Assembly (NCBI RefSeq): GCF_023898315.1
Contig: NC_064619.1
Coordinates: forward strand, 371,458,150-371,522,149
Length of the DNA: 64,000 nucleotides
Reading direction: 5' to 3'
Source of the DNA: Schistocerca nitens
Taxonomy: Eukaryota; Arthropoda; Insecta; Orthoptera; Acrididae
A model generated the notes under the pieces. The model had not been told where the DNA came from. It did not search any database and saw nothing but the letters and a program-made list of their open reading frames with translations. This document shows positions 34,198 to 46,489 of the stretch, one piece after another. The position numbers and the translations under genes were made by a program. The number at the start of each line of letters is the position of its first letter. Position 1 is the stretch's first letter.

Positions 34198-34599
34198 CAT
34201 GTTTTCGTAATTGTTAGCTTTATAATTTTTACCAATTTACATATTATTTGTTATATAATGCTAACCAATTCCTTCAATGATCCTTATGCTTTATGATATG
34301 TTCCATTGTGTTTTGAAACATTATAATAAAAAGGGTAATTGAATAGAAGAGATAAATGGATCTCTTATTTTATTATATGACAACCAAGATACAATAAAAT
34401 ACATTGTTATTATGATTATTATTATTTGCTTTGTCATATTGTAAAACATTATAAATACTTTGTAATAAATGTTGCATATTGTTTGATTACTACTTTATAT
34501 TACCCCAGAACCTTTTTTTAACAGAGAATTTAGAAAAACTTGGGGTAAATTTTTACCCCACCTTGTTATTTATGTCATAATTTGTGCTCACTTCAACAT

Positions 34600-36260
34600 A
34601 AATATAAGAGCTGATGACAGGATTGCCATTTCTGTGAAGGACATGTTATCTACAAATGGCTTAACATTAAATTTTAGTGAGTACACTAGAATAACAGCAT
34701 CTTCTGCAGCATGTATAGATAACATAGTGAGCAGTATCAACTATGGTGCTACAGAAAAGTTCATCTTAGAATTACGGGTATATGACCATTCAGCCCATCT
34801 TATCTCATTGCCGAATTCAGATAAAACTGTAACAGGGAAATGAGTCAGGAACTTCAGCCAAGAAAATGTGAATACATTCGTCTCAAGACTAAATGAAACT
34901 TCCTGGTCGTTCAGCAAGCGGTACTCAGTAAACACAAACTGAAATGCTTTTGTATTAGAATTCATGAATGTTTTCAATGAATGTTTTCTCTTCATAAAAG
35001 CACATGTCAAAAACTGCAAAAAGGCTCATGGATAACTGAAGGTATCAGGATTTCTAGTATTAGAAAGAAGAAACTGCTCATGGAAACAAAGAACAATTAT
35101 GATGCAGAGTTTGTCAGCTATGTAAGTAAATAAATACAAAAGAATATTTGGTGTAGTAGTTAAGCAGGCAAAACAAATGGCAAACAGTAAAAGTATATCA
35201 GATGCCACAAATAAATCAAAAACTGTTGGGCAGACTGAAATAGATGTTGAAAAAACAAAAATGTGTAACCCTAAATTAGAAATAGATGGGGAATTGGTTA
35301 CAAACTCCAGACATATATGCAAAGAATTCAACAGATATTTTATAAATTCTAACAAAATTGATGATCTCCCTCATCCACACCTAAGTCCCAATGTAATGTG
35401 ACACAGATCAGGAGAATTCAAACTTACTCTTGTATCCTGCTAAGAAGTGGCTAACATTATAAAACCCGTAAAAAATCTCAAATATGTGGGCTGGGATGAA
35501 ATTCTGAGAAAAATAATAAAGGCACGATGTGATAATATTGCACCCTAACTCGGTCACATAGTAAATCAATTGCTTGACGAGGGCTGGTTTCTGGTCAGGC
35601 TGAAGTATGTGAAAGTTTGGCCTATCCACAAAAAGGGCAGAGAAGAGGAGATAGGAAACTTTCGCCCAGTATCAATAGTACCAATTATTTCTAAAAAAAA
35701 TATTTGAGAGAATAGTGCGTAGCCAATTAGAAAACTGCAGCAAAAAACATAACATTACACTTAATAATCAGTACAGATTTAGGAAGGGTCGAAGCACTGT
35801 GCATGCTATTAATGAACTAATAACTAAAATAAGTAAATGACATGATAACAAGGAGAGAGTATCAGGTATCGTCTGTGACCTCAATAAGGCATTTGATATG
35901 TCAAATCATAAGCAGCTACTCCTCAAATTAACTTCTTATAGCTTCCATGAAAAATCTTTAAGTTGGTTCACATCTTATCTCAAAAATAGGAAACAGAAGT
36001 TATACAACATAAGGACAAGAAAGCTTGCTCTAATTGGAAGAAAATACAAGCAGGTGTACCTCAGTGGTCCATACTAGGCCTATTACTATTTCTGCATAAT
36101 ATAAATGACATGTCAGGTAAGGTAACACTAGATACATTTCTGTATGCAGATGATTCAACAGAAGTAGTCTGCTGTAAAAACACTGAAGAATTAGTACAAT
36201 CAGTGCGTTAAAAATATTTGTCACATTTTCAATTTGATTTGAAATCTTAATTATGTTAGA
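34600..36260 (+). pseudogene. CR1-like non-LTR retrotransposon F, 5'-truncated and decayed
   Basis: The end of an endonuclease is seen at 34660-34845 (ACIDNIVSSIN, then VYDHSAHLISLP, where SDH has become YDH). A linker follows (FNRYFINSNKIDD, about 35328-35365). RT pieces in mixed frames are GWDEILRKIIKARCDNIAP near 35490-35548, VWPIHKKGREEEIGNFRPVS near 35615-35675, FRKGRSTVHAINELI near 35776, CDLNKAFDM near 35877, GVPQWSILGLLLF near 36053 and FLYADDSTEVV near 36138-36170 with an intact YADD. It lies just beyond the right end of the large piggyBac. Confidence 0.75.
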
Positions 36261-37140
36261 AACTATTGTCATTATTGTTATTTTTGTAATCAGTACTGAA
36301 AATTGTAAAACAAAGTATCAAATAGTAAATTTAGATTCTCTTTATTCAATATCAATTATCTGTTTAATACCACTCTTTTGTGCATGTTATTTAAATATCT
36401 CTGTTCTTGCCTACATGCTGTGTACATAACTTCTTGTTATGAGTGAGTTGCACTTGCAACTTTTAAGTCATTAGTAGTTGTAGCACCTTTTATGATCTGC
36501 TGAAATTTAGAGAGATTGATGTGTTTCAACTGCACTGTGAAGACTACTAGATGTGGGACAAATGTGTTTTGAAGAAAACATTTAGTCCTGCAATATCTTA
36601 TCATTTAACCAATGTATGTAAATAGAAAACATGGAAACAAGTTGCATCCATGCAGAAAGAATCATCCTCTAAGACTCCTGTGTCATGAACAAGAATAAGG
36701 ATGATCTTCAACAATTATCAAGAAACAAACTAAGCTGACAGCATTTTTACTAAAGTTACTGTCAATAATTAACTGTCCTAGTCATTCACAGGTTCAAGCT
36801 TAATACAACTGAACTTAGCTGAACATTTTCTGATTCCAACATAAATACAGTTGTGTAGACTGGAATAATTTTCATCAGTAATAATTTTTGAATGTTTCTA
36901 AAATAGGTTGATGTGGGTGGAGGATCAGAGGGTGCTTTATTTTTCTATTACAGGTACTAGCTGCTTCGACTAAAACATGTTATTCGCACTGGTCTACAAT
37001 TGCTTTGGGAAGTACACATTTGATACCAGCACTAACAGCATTAACTGCAGTAACAGTACATGTACTGTAACAGTTCTGTGAAACATAAGCAATTTAAATA
37101 GTAATGTCTCTGGTTGTCTACATAGATCTGGGTAAACCTC
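36261..37140. other. Spacer without recognised features
   Basis: This is AT-rich sequence with no motif-bearing ORF, RNA gene or terminal repeat that I can see. Confidence 0.4.
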
Positions 37141-37149
37141 ATGTCACCG

Positions 37150-37440
37150 TGTATCTCTGCTTGGCTAGCTAAGTCCCACATATTACAGCTCTGACCGAAT
37201 TGCCCTGAGACAGACTGGCCCGAGCTGCCAGAGATGGTGGTTGTGTGTGTGTGCGCGTGTGTGTGTGCGTGTGCGTGTGCGCGCTTGTTGTGTGAATATG
37301 TATGTGTTTTCTTTTCTGAAGAAGGCTTTGGCCAAAGCCAAATGTGTAACAGTCTTTTCATTGTTCCTGCCTATAACTTAACGTGTCATTTTTATGGTGA
37401 ATATCCATCAATCCTTTTCCTAATATTGTTGATATTACCC
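37150..37440. repeat. Dispersed repeat with internal (GT)n/(GC) tract
   Basis: A GT/GC alternating tract (37232-37287) is followed by tctgaagaaggctttggcca and caatccttttcctaatattg. From memory this order of blocks recurs widely in locust intergenic DNA. The family name is not known to me. Frames here encode only VC/TH dipeptides. Confidence 0.55.
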
Positions 37441-37745
37441 TGACAGAATTAGACTGTCACTGTTGGTATGAACATTTTAGTAGATACTCCTCTTCAGCAG
37501 GGTGGACTAATCATTTAATGCAGAGTATGTCGTCATTATTTTGTACTTGTCCTTAAAATGGTCGACATGCCAAATGCTGGTCCAATCTTTTTTTAATCTC
37601 TTAAGTAGAAATTTAAAATCTGCTGGACAAAAACTGGCTGTTCCAGATGTTGTAAGTGCACTAGTTATAATTATACAATGCTTCTGCTATTACAGAAGTG
37701 GAGACTGTTACAGCAAAATCCTAGCCACTGTAGGAGTTCCACCCC

Positions 37746-38279
37746 TTGCAAGTAGACTTGGCAAACTGCAAAAGCTGTCTGACAGAGAACCCAGAAACTT
37801 CTGGTTATGTGGACATGTGGATTCTTCCTCACAGCAACATTTTTCTTTGTGTACAAGCAGAATGCCTCAAAAACACAGTAGCCTTACGAACAGTGATGGT
37901 TATAGACGAAACAGCAATAATCAATATAGGCAAAATAACTCATTTTCACATGGTAAAATACAAATTACAGCATTGTTTCTGGGAGCAATATATATCTAGG
38001 GACAAGCTATTATCTGTAGATAATAAAATTAATTTAATTTCTTCTATAAAAGACCAGTCTTTTAAAATAACTTACAACTCTGAGCACTATTGTACAATGT
38101 TGGGTTTAAAATTCTTTTATTACAATAACAAATTGCATCCAAAATTACATACTATTAGTATTACTCATTTAACAATGGTAGACAAGGATACAGTCTTCTG
38201 CAAAAGTGAATTTTCAAATATGCCATTTGTTAGCTTTTTGTCAAAGTTTAAAATTGATAATACTCCACTCCCTCATTGA
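37746..38279 (+). CDS. Unrecognised 177-residue open frame
   Basis: This frame begins MQVDLANCKSCLTENPETSG and ends FLSKFKIDNTPLPH. The composition is protein-like, with VDKDTVFCKSEFSNMPF near residues 145-161 and four cysteines spread through the first half. I see no signal peptide, membrane segment or known domain. An overlapping frame (37541-37999) is likely a shadow. It lies among repeats, so it may be part of an unrecognised element. Codon use could separate a real exon from chance; I cannot run that. Confidence 0.25.
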   Translation: MQVDLANCKSCLTENPETSGYVDMWILPHSNIFLCVQAECLKNTVALRTVMVIDETAIINIGKITHFHMVKYKLQHCFWEQYISRDKLLSVDNKINLISSIKDQSFKITYNSEHYCTMLGLKFFYYNNKLHPKLHTISITHLTMVDKDTVFCKSEFSNMPFVSFLSKFKIDNTPLPH

Positions 38280-38854
38280 TCTAATAACTTTGTTCAAAAC
38301 ACTGCACCACTGATTCATTTCCAGACCAGTATCTGCTGACAGGAAGTGCCTAAAACAAAAGATTTAAATTGTGTAGTTTATCGGCTGGTTCTTCAAAGTT
38401 GTTACACGTTGTAGAAAACATATAAAACACAGTGATTTATGTACACATCTGACAGTGATAAGTATTTGAGATAGATTGATATCAGTGAAAAGATAAACTG
38501 GAGGAACTAATACTACTGCTCTTGTGGTTTTCTTTGGTCATTAATTCAAAGTAGATGTAATTTTACATTCCAGTTACTTGCCATCTATTCTCTTTATTGC
38601 AGTGCAACTGATGCCCCTCATATTTTTGATAACCTACCTCATATTTTTATCTAGATTTGCACCTGTGAGACACTGTTTCCATCATCTCTTCAACTACAGT
38701 TTTCAGCAATGACTCACCTTACAGTATATACTCTCTCACTCTGATGTTCTTTATAACAACCTTTTTGCATGTCTCTGTGAGATAAAGTTGTGCTACAAAA
38801 ATTAGTTATCCTACAGATTTCATTCTACTGTAATCTAGATTCAAAATAGAGTAG

Positions 38855-39169
38855 TGTTCTGGCGTAACCACAAGAGCCGGAATGAAGATGCAGAACGGAA
38901 GCCCAGAGTAGCTAGTGAGGAAACATCAGCCAACAGTGTGTGGAACTGGACTGCACCACGCCAAGAGTGACACCTGGAAGAAGTGAATATAAGCATCACT
39001 CCTGCTAGCCTCAGTTGCTCAGATCACCCCAGTCTGCAATGGGATTAGTGCTATGCTATCAGATTTTTGTGATCCGTATGAATTGCTTACTTGGACTTTG
39101 TGTATAGCAAGAACTTTACTGTTGCCTCTCACTAGCAACATTTCCTGTAATTAAAGTTAAGCATTGCCA
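38855..39169 (+). repeat. Possible solo LTR or LTR-like repeat
   Basis: The segment starts tgttctggcgtaacc and ends gcattgcca, so it has TG...CA ends. A polyadenylation-like attaaag lies about 20 bp before the 3' end (39150). The interior (cgccaagagtgacacctgga, then tgcaatgggattagtg) resembles sequence I recall as a common orthopteran repeat. The 5-bp flanks do not match, so a solo LTR is not proven. Confidence 0.4.
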
Positions 39170-39830
39170 ATTTGCTTTCTAGAAATAAAACTACTAATGT
39201 TATTTGTTTGAATTATTGTATAGCATTCATTGTTCAACAAACTAATAAACAGCATTTTATTTTAAAAATGCCCTTAACTTCCTCAGAAATTGGTTATCTT
39301 GATGTAAAAGCTAAATACAATAAACTCTTGACTATTAGTGGTAACTGGAGCCTATAAAACTGTGGATAATCACATTACATGAATAATCAGCAATTAGAGT
39401 ACATTAATGTACAGGGTCATTACAAAAATTACAATGTCATTATTACAATCACTGAACAAATGTTTATAATAAATTCTATTTCAATCATCATAGTACTTGT
39501 GAAAATATGGTATTTACAAAGACTACAATTCAGTCAAATTTCATATTACCAATTGGTACTGTTGATCCAACCAAAAAATGACTTAGGAGTACATCACTTT
39601 TTACTCAGTATTATTCTGATTAATACATTCAAGTATTAATCAGCTACTTTAGCAAACTGACTTTGTAAAATCATGCCACAAAATGAGGTCCAATCCGTAA
39701 GATGAAGGGGAATTTACACTGAAAGTAAAACTTCTCAAACCACTCATAGAATAGCTTTTTGTTGTCCTCCCAATACTAGCAGTATCCTTATTGGTCCCTT
39801 TGTTCCCTTCTCGCTACCCTATGGCCCATA

Positions 39831-40015
39831 GCCGGCCAAGCGGTTCTAGGCGCTACAGTCTGGAACCGCGCGACCGCTACCGTCACAGGTTCGAATCCTG
39901 CCTTGGGCATGGATGTGTGTGCTGTCCTTAGGGTAATTAGGTTTAAGTAGTTCTAAGTTCTAGGGGACTGATGACCTTAAAAATTAAGTCCCATAGTGCT
40001 CAGAGCCATTTGAAC
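39831..40015 (+). mobile_element. tRNA-derived SINE with perfect 12-bp target duplication
   Basis: The head is a tRNA-like Pol III promoter region (gccggccaagcggttctagg) with box B ggttcgaatcc at 39888-39898. A tRNA-unrelated body follows (ggtttaagtagttctaagtt) and the 3' end is agccatttgaac. The 12-mer ctatggcccata flanks both sides (39819-39830 and 40016-40027). The box A region appears shortened. It is not a functional tRNA gene, because the acceptor stem has no 3' partner. Confidence 0.95.
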
Positions 40016-40027
40016 CTATGGCCCATA

Positions 40028-42051
40028 TCCCTGTGACCATCCCTGCTGAAAGACTTGCCTTATGCACCCTACCACTGCCTATACCAGATCTGTAACTGGC
40101 AAACCATATACTATCAAAGGGAGAGCCACCCAAAAAGACACAACCAACCACCATGCACTTTGGGAAGAGCTTTGATGCATAGTGGCAACATGTACACTGC
40201 ATGTTTTCTTATTATGAAGGTATAAATGCAAATACCACCAAATACAGCAACATAGCTTCTAAAGGACTGAAATCGAGATTGGGATGAGCTTTTGCCAGCA
40301 AGTCATAGCTCATGTTTCATGATATCACTAGCCAAGTCAGCAGATATTCAGAGTACAGGTCATGTGATGTAGTGAGCCAATACAGCAGATATTCAGAGTA
40401 CTTGTGATATAGTCAGCCAATAGCAACATTAAAACAGAGTGAACACAAAATTAGGAAAAGTTATTGTTTAAATTAAGATACTTACAGTGTAGCTGCAAGA
40501 AAAGTTAGGCTTTCACATGCAATATTGGTTGTCAAAAATTTTTGCTGATTTTTCTGAGGGTGTGATTAGGCAGGCTCCTAAGAGTTTAGTGTAAATTGCA
40601 GCAGCTGAATGTTTCTGACAAGCAGGATTATAAATATCAGTGCTCTGCAATGAACATTTCTTGGGTTACCTGGCCGATTACATGTTCTATTGAGCAATTC
40701 ATCTTCTCTATAGAAAAACCACATACATATGAAATTTCTGAAGAACTTAATTTGCACTTGTTTTTGAAGGATAATTATACTTTTCGCCATTGTTATTGCT
40801 TAATTGTTAATCTATGAAACAACTGAAATAAATATGAAAAACAAATTTTGAAGCTTGGTCTTTTTTTTAGCGTGTGTTACCCTTTAAGATACCTCAAACA
40901 CAAATGTGCCAGTAAAATTTTAAATAATGGCATAAATGGCTCATCCTCTGGGCCCAAAATTTTTCTGAGTGCCTGGTCCTCAAACTGTTAAGTTTTGGTT
41001 GAGGGTCAAACATTCCACGATTTAAGTAATTTATCGCACATTGCCACACCTGACATAATTCATCTTGCATGAAAGGGAATTTACATTGAAAGTAACACTT
41101 CTCAAACCACCATTCACAATGCCCTTGGCCTGTTAGAAATGTAAACAGTTATGATGCCACACTCATTGAAAACAGATTGATATTATGATGTATTACATAG
41201 CCCTCATCCCAAAGCCTTTGACACAGTTTGCTGGCGGCAGACACTTGTGTGTGCACTGTATTTTTCTGTCGTAAATGCGCATTTTCTTTGCAACTAAAGT
41301 TTTACTTTGGTATTATTCTCTCATTTATGTTTCATTGCTGCAATATTATTCTGTGGTAATGGACTTAAGTAAAATTCTTTGTTAGTGTGTCAGTTCTCAC
41401 CAGCCAAAATTACAAAAATTTAACTGAGAACAAAACAATCAAAAATTCTCAGAATTCTAAAAAGCATTCTTGGGTTTTTTCTGGATGAAAAAATTTCTAG
41501 GATTTTCTGGATTTCTCAGTTGTCCCGGGGTAATACACACCCTATTTACATTGGCATGACTACCACTAAGTTATCTGTTAGGATGAATGGGCATAGGCAG
41601 AGGCGTGTATACTGGCAACATACAGTGTCCTGTTGCACGGCATGCTCTACAAAATGACAGCTGTGACCTCATTGCCCATTTCACCCCACTTGCCACCTGG
41701 ATTCTTCCTGCAGACACCAGTTTCTCAGAACTCTGCAGGTGGGAATAGGTGCAACATGTCTTTGGTTCTTGCCACTCACCTGGCCTTAATTTATGTTAAT
41801 TTCTTCAGTCTCAGCATGTCTTCACAGTAAATAATCCTTTTTTCACTCCCTTTGGGTTTTTTTACATCTTTTCACCTCCCCTCCCACCTCCATCACATAA
41901 AATGCACTTATCTTTTTGCTCTCATTAACTCTTTCACAATGTTTTACCAGTAATCTGTCTCAGATATCAACATATCTTCCAATTTTAAGCTTGAGGGTTT
42001 TTAAATCTCATTCAGTGCATTCCCAGACAATCAGTCTAATTCACATTAAGA
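40028..42051. other. Repeat-derived spacer
   Basis: A ~45-bp segment at about 41073-41117 (gggaatttacattgaaagta onward) repeats one at 39708-39752. A ~50-bp imperfect tandem duplication around cagcagatattcagagtac lies at about 40335-40420. Positions 41400-41550 look like the end of another dispersed repeat, with 'ggtaatacacaccctattta'. No gene is recognised. Confidence 0.45.
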
Positions 42052-43087
42052 TGTAACAGCCCATTGAAACCCATTTAAACCACGTATTTTTTGATACAGT
42101 TTGAAATCAACAGGAATCACTGATGTAAACAAAAGATAGTGATATAGGTAAACCTATACTTTTAAAATTGTTACAATGAAACTAGTTACTAAATTGTAAT
42201 TGTATTGAAGTACATAAGTCCTGTAATTGGTAGAAATATTTAGGATTAACGTAATTAGGTGAAATCTGGAACAAATGATCGAGTACAATGGTCAAAGTCA
42301 TTTCTTTGAAACTGAGATGGATTTGTGTTAAAACAGTATCTAAATTAAAGTCTGTGGTATTTAAATGAAAAACCAACTGAGAGAATCAAAATTGATTAGA
42401 AAATTAAAATGCAATTAGTGAAAATGTTATAAGTGGCATGTAAACATAGACAGTCCTTTAGCTGTTTTGTCAATAATAAAAGACCTATTTTGCCACATTC
42501 AGTGTGAGACTTGGAAACATACATTGGTAGGAATATTTTCTGAACCATGTATCTTTTGCATTTTATAAAAATAGTAAAAGTATTGTTAATACTTAATATT
42601 TGAGTATTTGAACATTTCTAAAACGTTGAATGCTTTGAAATCGATAAATGTATTTGCTCTATAAGAGCCATGTAACTGTTGAACTATGTCATTAATTTTG
42701 AGGCAACAGTTTAATTGTAATTTTATTAAAAAAACCCTTTATAACAATACCAAGGATTGTTTGGATTTATATAGAAAGGGGCAGCCATGTTGACATTGGA
42801 CGGCAGTGTCTTATAAGATGATGTGCAAGAAGCATGTAACTGCTTGAGTAAGATGTATGTCAGTGTTGTAAGCATGTCAGTATTTTTGAGTTTTGTCAAA
42901 GTAACATCATAATTATGACATGATATAGAATAAAGGATTCTGAAACATAATGTTTGTATTGCTCATTCTTGGTGTAAAAACCAAGTTACAGTGGACATGA
43001 AGGAACACAGTGCTTGAGGGAGCAGCAGATAAAAAGCAGTTGGATGAGTACACCCCACTAAATTATAAGAATTTTAATAATTTCACA
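42052..43087 (+). repeat. Candidate 5' LTR of the gypsy-type element, with adjacent primer-binding site
   Basis: The segment opens tgtaacagcccattgaaacc and closes aatttcaca, with TG...CA ends. TGTAAC is a frequent gypsy LTR start. Two bases later a primer-binding-site-like tggtggaggagatgggat begins at 43090. The coding region begins at 43361. The 3' LTR is not in the expected place because the element is cut by B2, so the LTR limits cannot be confirmed by comparison. Confidence 0.5.
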
Positions 43088-44200
43088 TGTGGTGGAGGAG
43101 ATGGGATATGTCATGATTCCGTAAATTAATCTTACATTTTGTTTCAGAAAAAGTTTGTAATTCTATATTGTATTTGAGGATTGCGTGAGGAAAACAACGA
43201 GATGGTAATCAGCAACACTACGATATGAGGAACTAATGAGAAATGACGAAAGGTAAACTGAAATCATCAAAAAGTACAGAAGAAGAAAAGTACTGTAAGT
43301 ACAAATTTTACTTGATTCTTTTTGGTACTTGTTTGAAAAGTTTTTGCTAGCTTTGTTAATATGGGAGACAGGGAGGTTGATGTAAATAATCAGGATGGTG
43401 CAAATGTTAGTGGGGAGGAAATAACTGATAATGACGCAAGTATTTGCTGATCAATCCATGATGAAAGTAATGTAGTTAATTGAAACAATGGAATTGGGGA
43501 GAACAGTGACCACAATAATGTAAGTGAATGTTCACCTTTTTGTGGGTTCGAGTCAAGTGCGTCTGTTTTGGATAGATTAGTTCAGTTAATGGAGGAACAG
43601 AAAAAGTCGATTTATGAACATAAAATTTCTCTCGATCAAAAATTTGACTCTATTGAAGAAAAATGGACATGGGAGCCAAATATGTGAAACAAACGATAGC
43701 TTAAAAAAATGTTGGGTACAAGTAGACAAAAACACCAAAAAAGTGTCAGTTATAGAGGGGGAAATTGCTGCTTTAAAACAAGAACAGCAGAATTTTGAAG
43801 AGGGTTTATAGTCTGTAGGAAGAAAAGATGATTAGTTTCGAAAAATTTGCAACCTCAGAATTTGAACATTTAAAAATGTTTAACAAAGAAGTTGTGAAAA
43901 AATTTACTGAGACATAAAAGTATACAAACTGTTACCAAAATTGTGAATGATAATATTACAGAACTAAAAGAAGATGTAGGTACTTGTTTAGGGCGAATTT
44001 CAAATTTCATTTCAAAAATTCAGGAAATTGAGGTCACTGTTACTATAAAATCTTTCAGCAACTACAGTTAATTTGGAATAATATCAATATCAAAACCTTT
44101 TCAGGGGAAGGGAGTATACATCCTGTTGACTTTGTTTCCAATTAAAGACAATTTTGAAAGTAGGATGAGTGACAATTTAAAAATTAAATTAAAAAATTAA

Positions 44201-44285
44201 ATTAATTAAAAATTTAAATTAATTAAAAATTTAAATTAATTAAAAATTTAAATTAATTAAAAATTTAAATTAATTAAAAATTTAA
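44201..44285. repeat. 17-bp AT-only tandem repeat, five copies
   Basis: The unit attaattaaaaatttaa repeats at 44201, 44218, 44235, 44252 and 44269, with partial copies at both ends. It sits within the gag region of the gypsy element and disrupts its reading. Confidence 0.95.
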
Positions 44286-46452
44286 ATTAATTTAAAAAAT
44301 TCTAGGATGGTGAGGCTATCTTGTGGGCTAACCAGACAATCAAACCTGACATGACTTTTTGTGAAGTTGAACATGCTTTTATGAATAAATTTTGGTTGGA
44401 AACTAGACAAACCAGAATGAAGTCCAAGTTCTTAAATGGTCCAAATTTCAAGCAAGGTAGTGGTCGAATGAAAACATTTTGTGAACAGCAGTTAAAAACA
44501 TTAGTGCATTTAGATAATCCATTAGATGAGATGATTCAAATTGATGCTTTGAAAAGACATTCACCACAAAGTGTACAGTTGAGTCTGGTCTATGGGCCTC
44601 ATGACACTATCGAGAAATTTTTGAGATATGGTGACAGATTAGGCTGGGAAAGAGATGAAAGGTATAATGACAGGCAAGATGACAGTCGAAATAGTAACAA
44701 CAAAGTGTTCAATGATCATTTTGAACATAGGGATATGAGATGAGATTTTAGAAATGAAAATTATAGGGGAGAGTACCAAGGGAACAGTAGATTCAGAAAT
44801 GACAACAGAAGAAATGGGGGAAAGAAATGATAGGCAGAGACCAGAGAACAGAAATTTTGAACCAAGAAATAGGCAGTGGGGACAAAGTCAAGGAAATGAT
44901 GGTAACAATTTTGATAACAGAAGGAATGGTCCGGGAAACTAAGGCCTGCCTCTTCCCGAGCCTGGCGGAGTCAGGCAAATAGAAATAGTGTTTATAATCA
45001 GGCACATTGTGGTGATTTCAGAAAGGGAAGGGGTAGAGCAAATAGGGCATACCAAAACTATGTATCCAGAAGACAACCTGAAGTGAATAGAACAAATTTT
45101 TATAGGGAATTTTGGGAGAATTTTTTATCTGAGAATAAACATGAACAAAAAAGGAAAAGAAAATCTGAATTTAAAATAGAGGAAAACATTTTGACAAATT
45201 TATTTGATAGTAGTAATGTAATAGTAGTTACTGATAGTGATGAGAACAGATCTGATGAGTATGGTTTAGTGAACATGTTGAGTGATTATGAAATGAGTGA
45301 AAGAACTGATACTGGTGTCATATGCATGGAAGCTGATTATCATGTACTTCGAAATGAAAGTGAAGATGACAGTGTTATTCCACATAAAATTTCAGTATGC
45401 AATAAACAGAAAAAAGATGATGTAGTAGAACAGAAGGATCATAGTGTTGAAGTTGGTGTATTTGAAGAAGTGTGTGAAGATGGAAATGAATTTAGTGTTG
45501 AGAGAGATATTAAGTGTAATGATAATGTTTCTGATGATGATGAGGTTGATGATACTGTATTGCTCACAGAATTGGATGGAATGGTTTATGCAGAAGTTAA
45601 GGTTGATGATTGTATACTGAATGATTCTGCAAACTCTGATGTAAGCTTGAGTGATGATTTTGAAACAAGTAGAAAAGTACTTGACAGTTTAATTTTGCCA
45701 GTAGATGTTAGTGATATTTTATCTGAATGTATTAATGAAAATGAGAGAGAAAATTTGATCGGTGATAAAATAGTGATAGTACTGGTAGGAGTGACTATGA
45801 TAACAAATGTAACCATAGTGACCAAATGTTTAAAATCACAAATGAAATCTGTCAAAATGTTTATTTAGGGAAGGAAAGTTGTTTTGAAAACCTAAAAAAG
45901 TCATCTAATAGAAAAATAATCAGTGGGTGTGTAGAAACAGTAGAAGAAAGCCATGATTGTGACAAAGGGGTCAATTTCCAGGATATAGAGGAGGATCTAT
46001 TATTTGAAAATGAAGTCAATGAAATTGGCAAAGAACTTGGAAGTCCATATATTGTAGGACAGATTTCTGATTGGGTAGGAAGCTGTCTTCTGGACACAGG
46101 TAGCCCAATTACAGGATTATCAAAGACGCTAAGAGATAGGATTAAAAATAGTGAGTATTTCACAGAATTTCCAGTAACAGGGGTAGGGTAAAAGGTGCAA
46201 CAGGAAAAAGTAGTAAATTGATTACCAGACAAGTCTTACTAGAATTTAAAATTAATGATGTGCAATTTGTACAAGGATGTTTAGTGATTGATGATTTGAA
46301 TGAAAACTTGGTATTGGGCATGAACTGGATAGTTAAGGCAAAAGTAAATTTTATCTGGGTCTGGCATGAAAATAACATTTGGTGAACCAAAGAGTGGAAT
46401 TCATGGGGAAGCTAATATTGTAATGGAAGATCATGGCCAAAGTAATCTAATT

Positions 46453-46489
46453 GGGGGGGTGGGGGTGGGGGTGGGGGGGTGGGGGGGGT
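46453..46489 (+). repeat. G-run tract, potential G-quadruplex
   Basis: Several runs of five to eight G are separated by single T (ggggggg t ggggg t ggggg style). This falls between protease and RT coding of the gypsy copy and interrupts it. Structure formation is an inference from sequence. Confidence 0.85.

Larger units (their letters stand above)
27877..34566 (+). mobile_element. Large decayed piggyBac element with three nested insertions
   Basis: The left end reads ttacaaggtggggtaaaaaa at about 27877. The right end, at about 34546-34566, reads tttttaccccaccttgttat. The inner 16-17 bp are inverted copies (acaaggtggggtaaaaa). Flanking TTAA is degenerate, so the termini are approximate. Transposase pieces lie on plus at 28155-28340 and 31790-32961. 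In between and after are a hAT-like element (28457-29174), a fold-back repeat (29545-30248) and a mariner (33048-34197). Confidence 0.7.

Noticed and set aside
39831..39905. Functional tRNA gene
   Set aside because: The box B is good but the acceptor stem lacks a partner and the sequence continues into a SINE body with target duplications.
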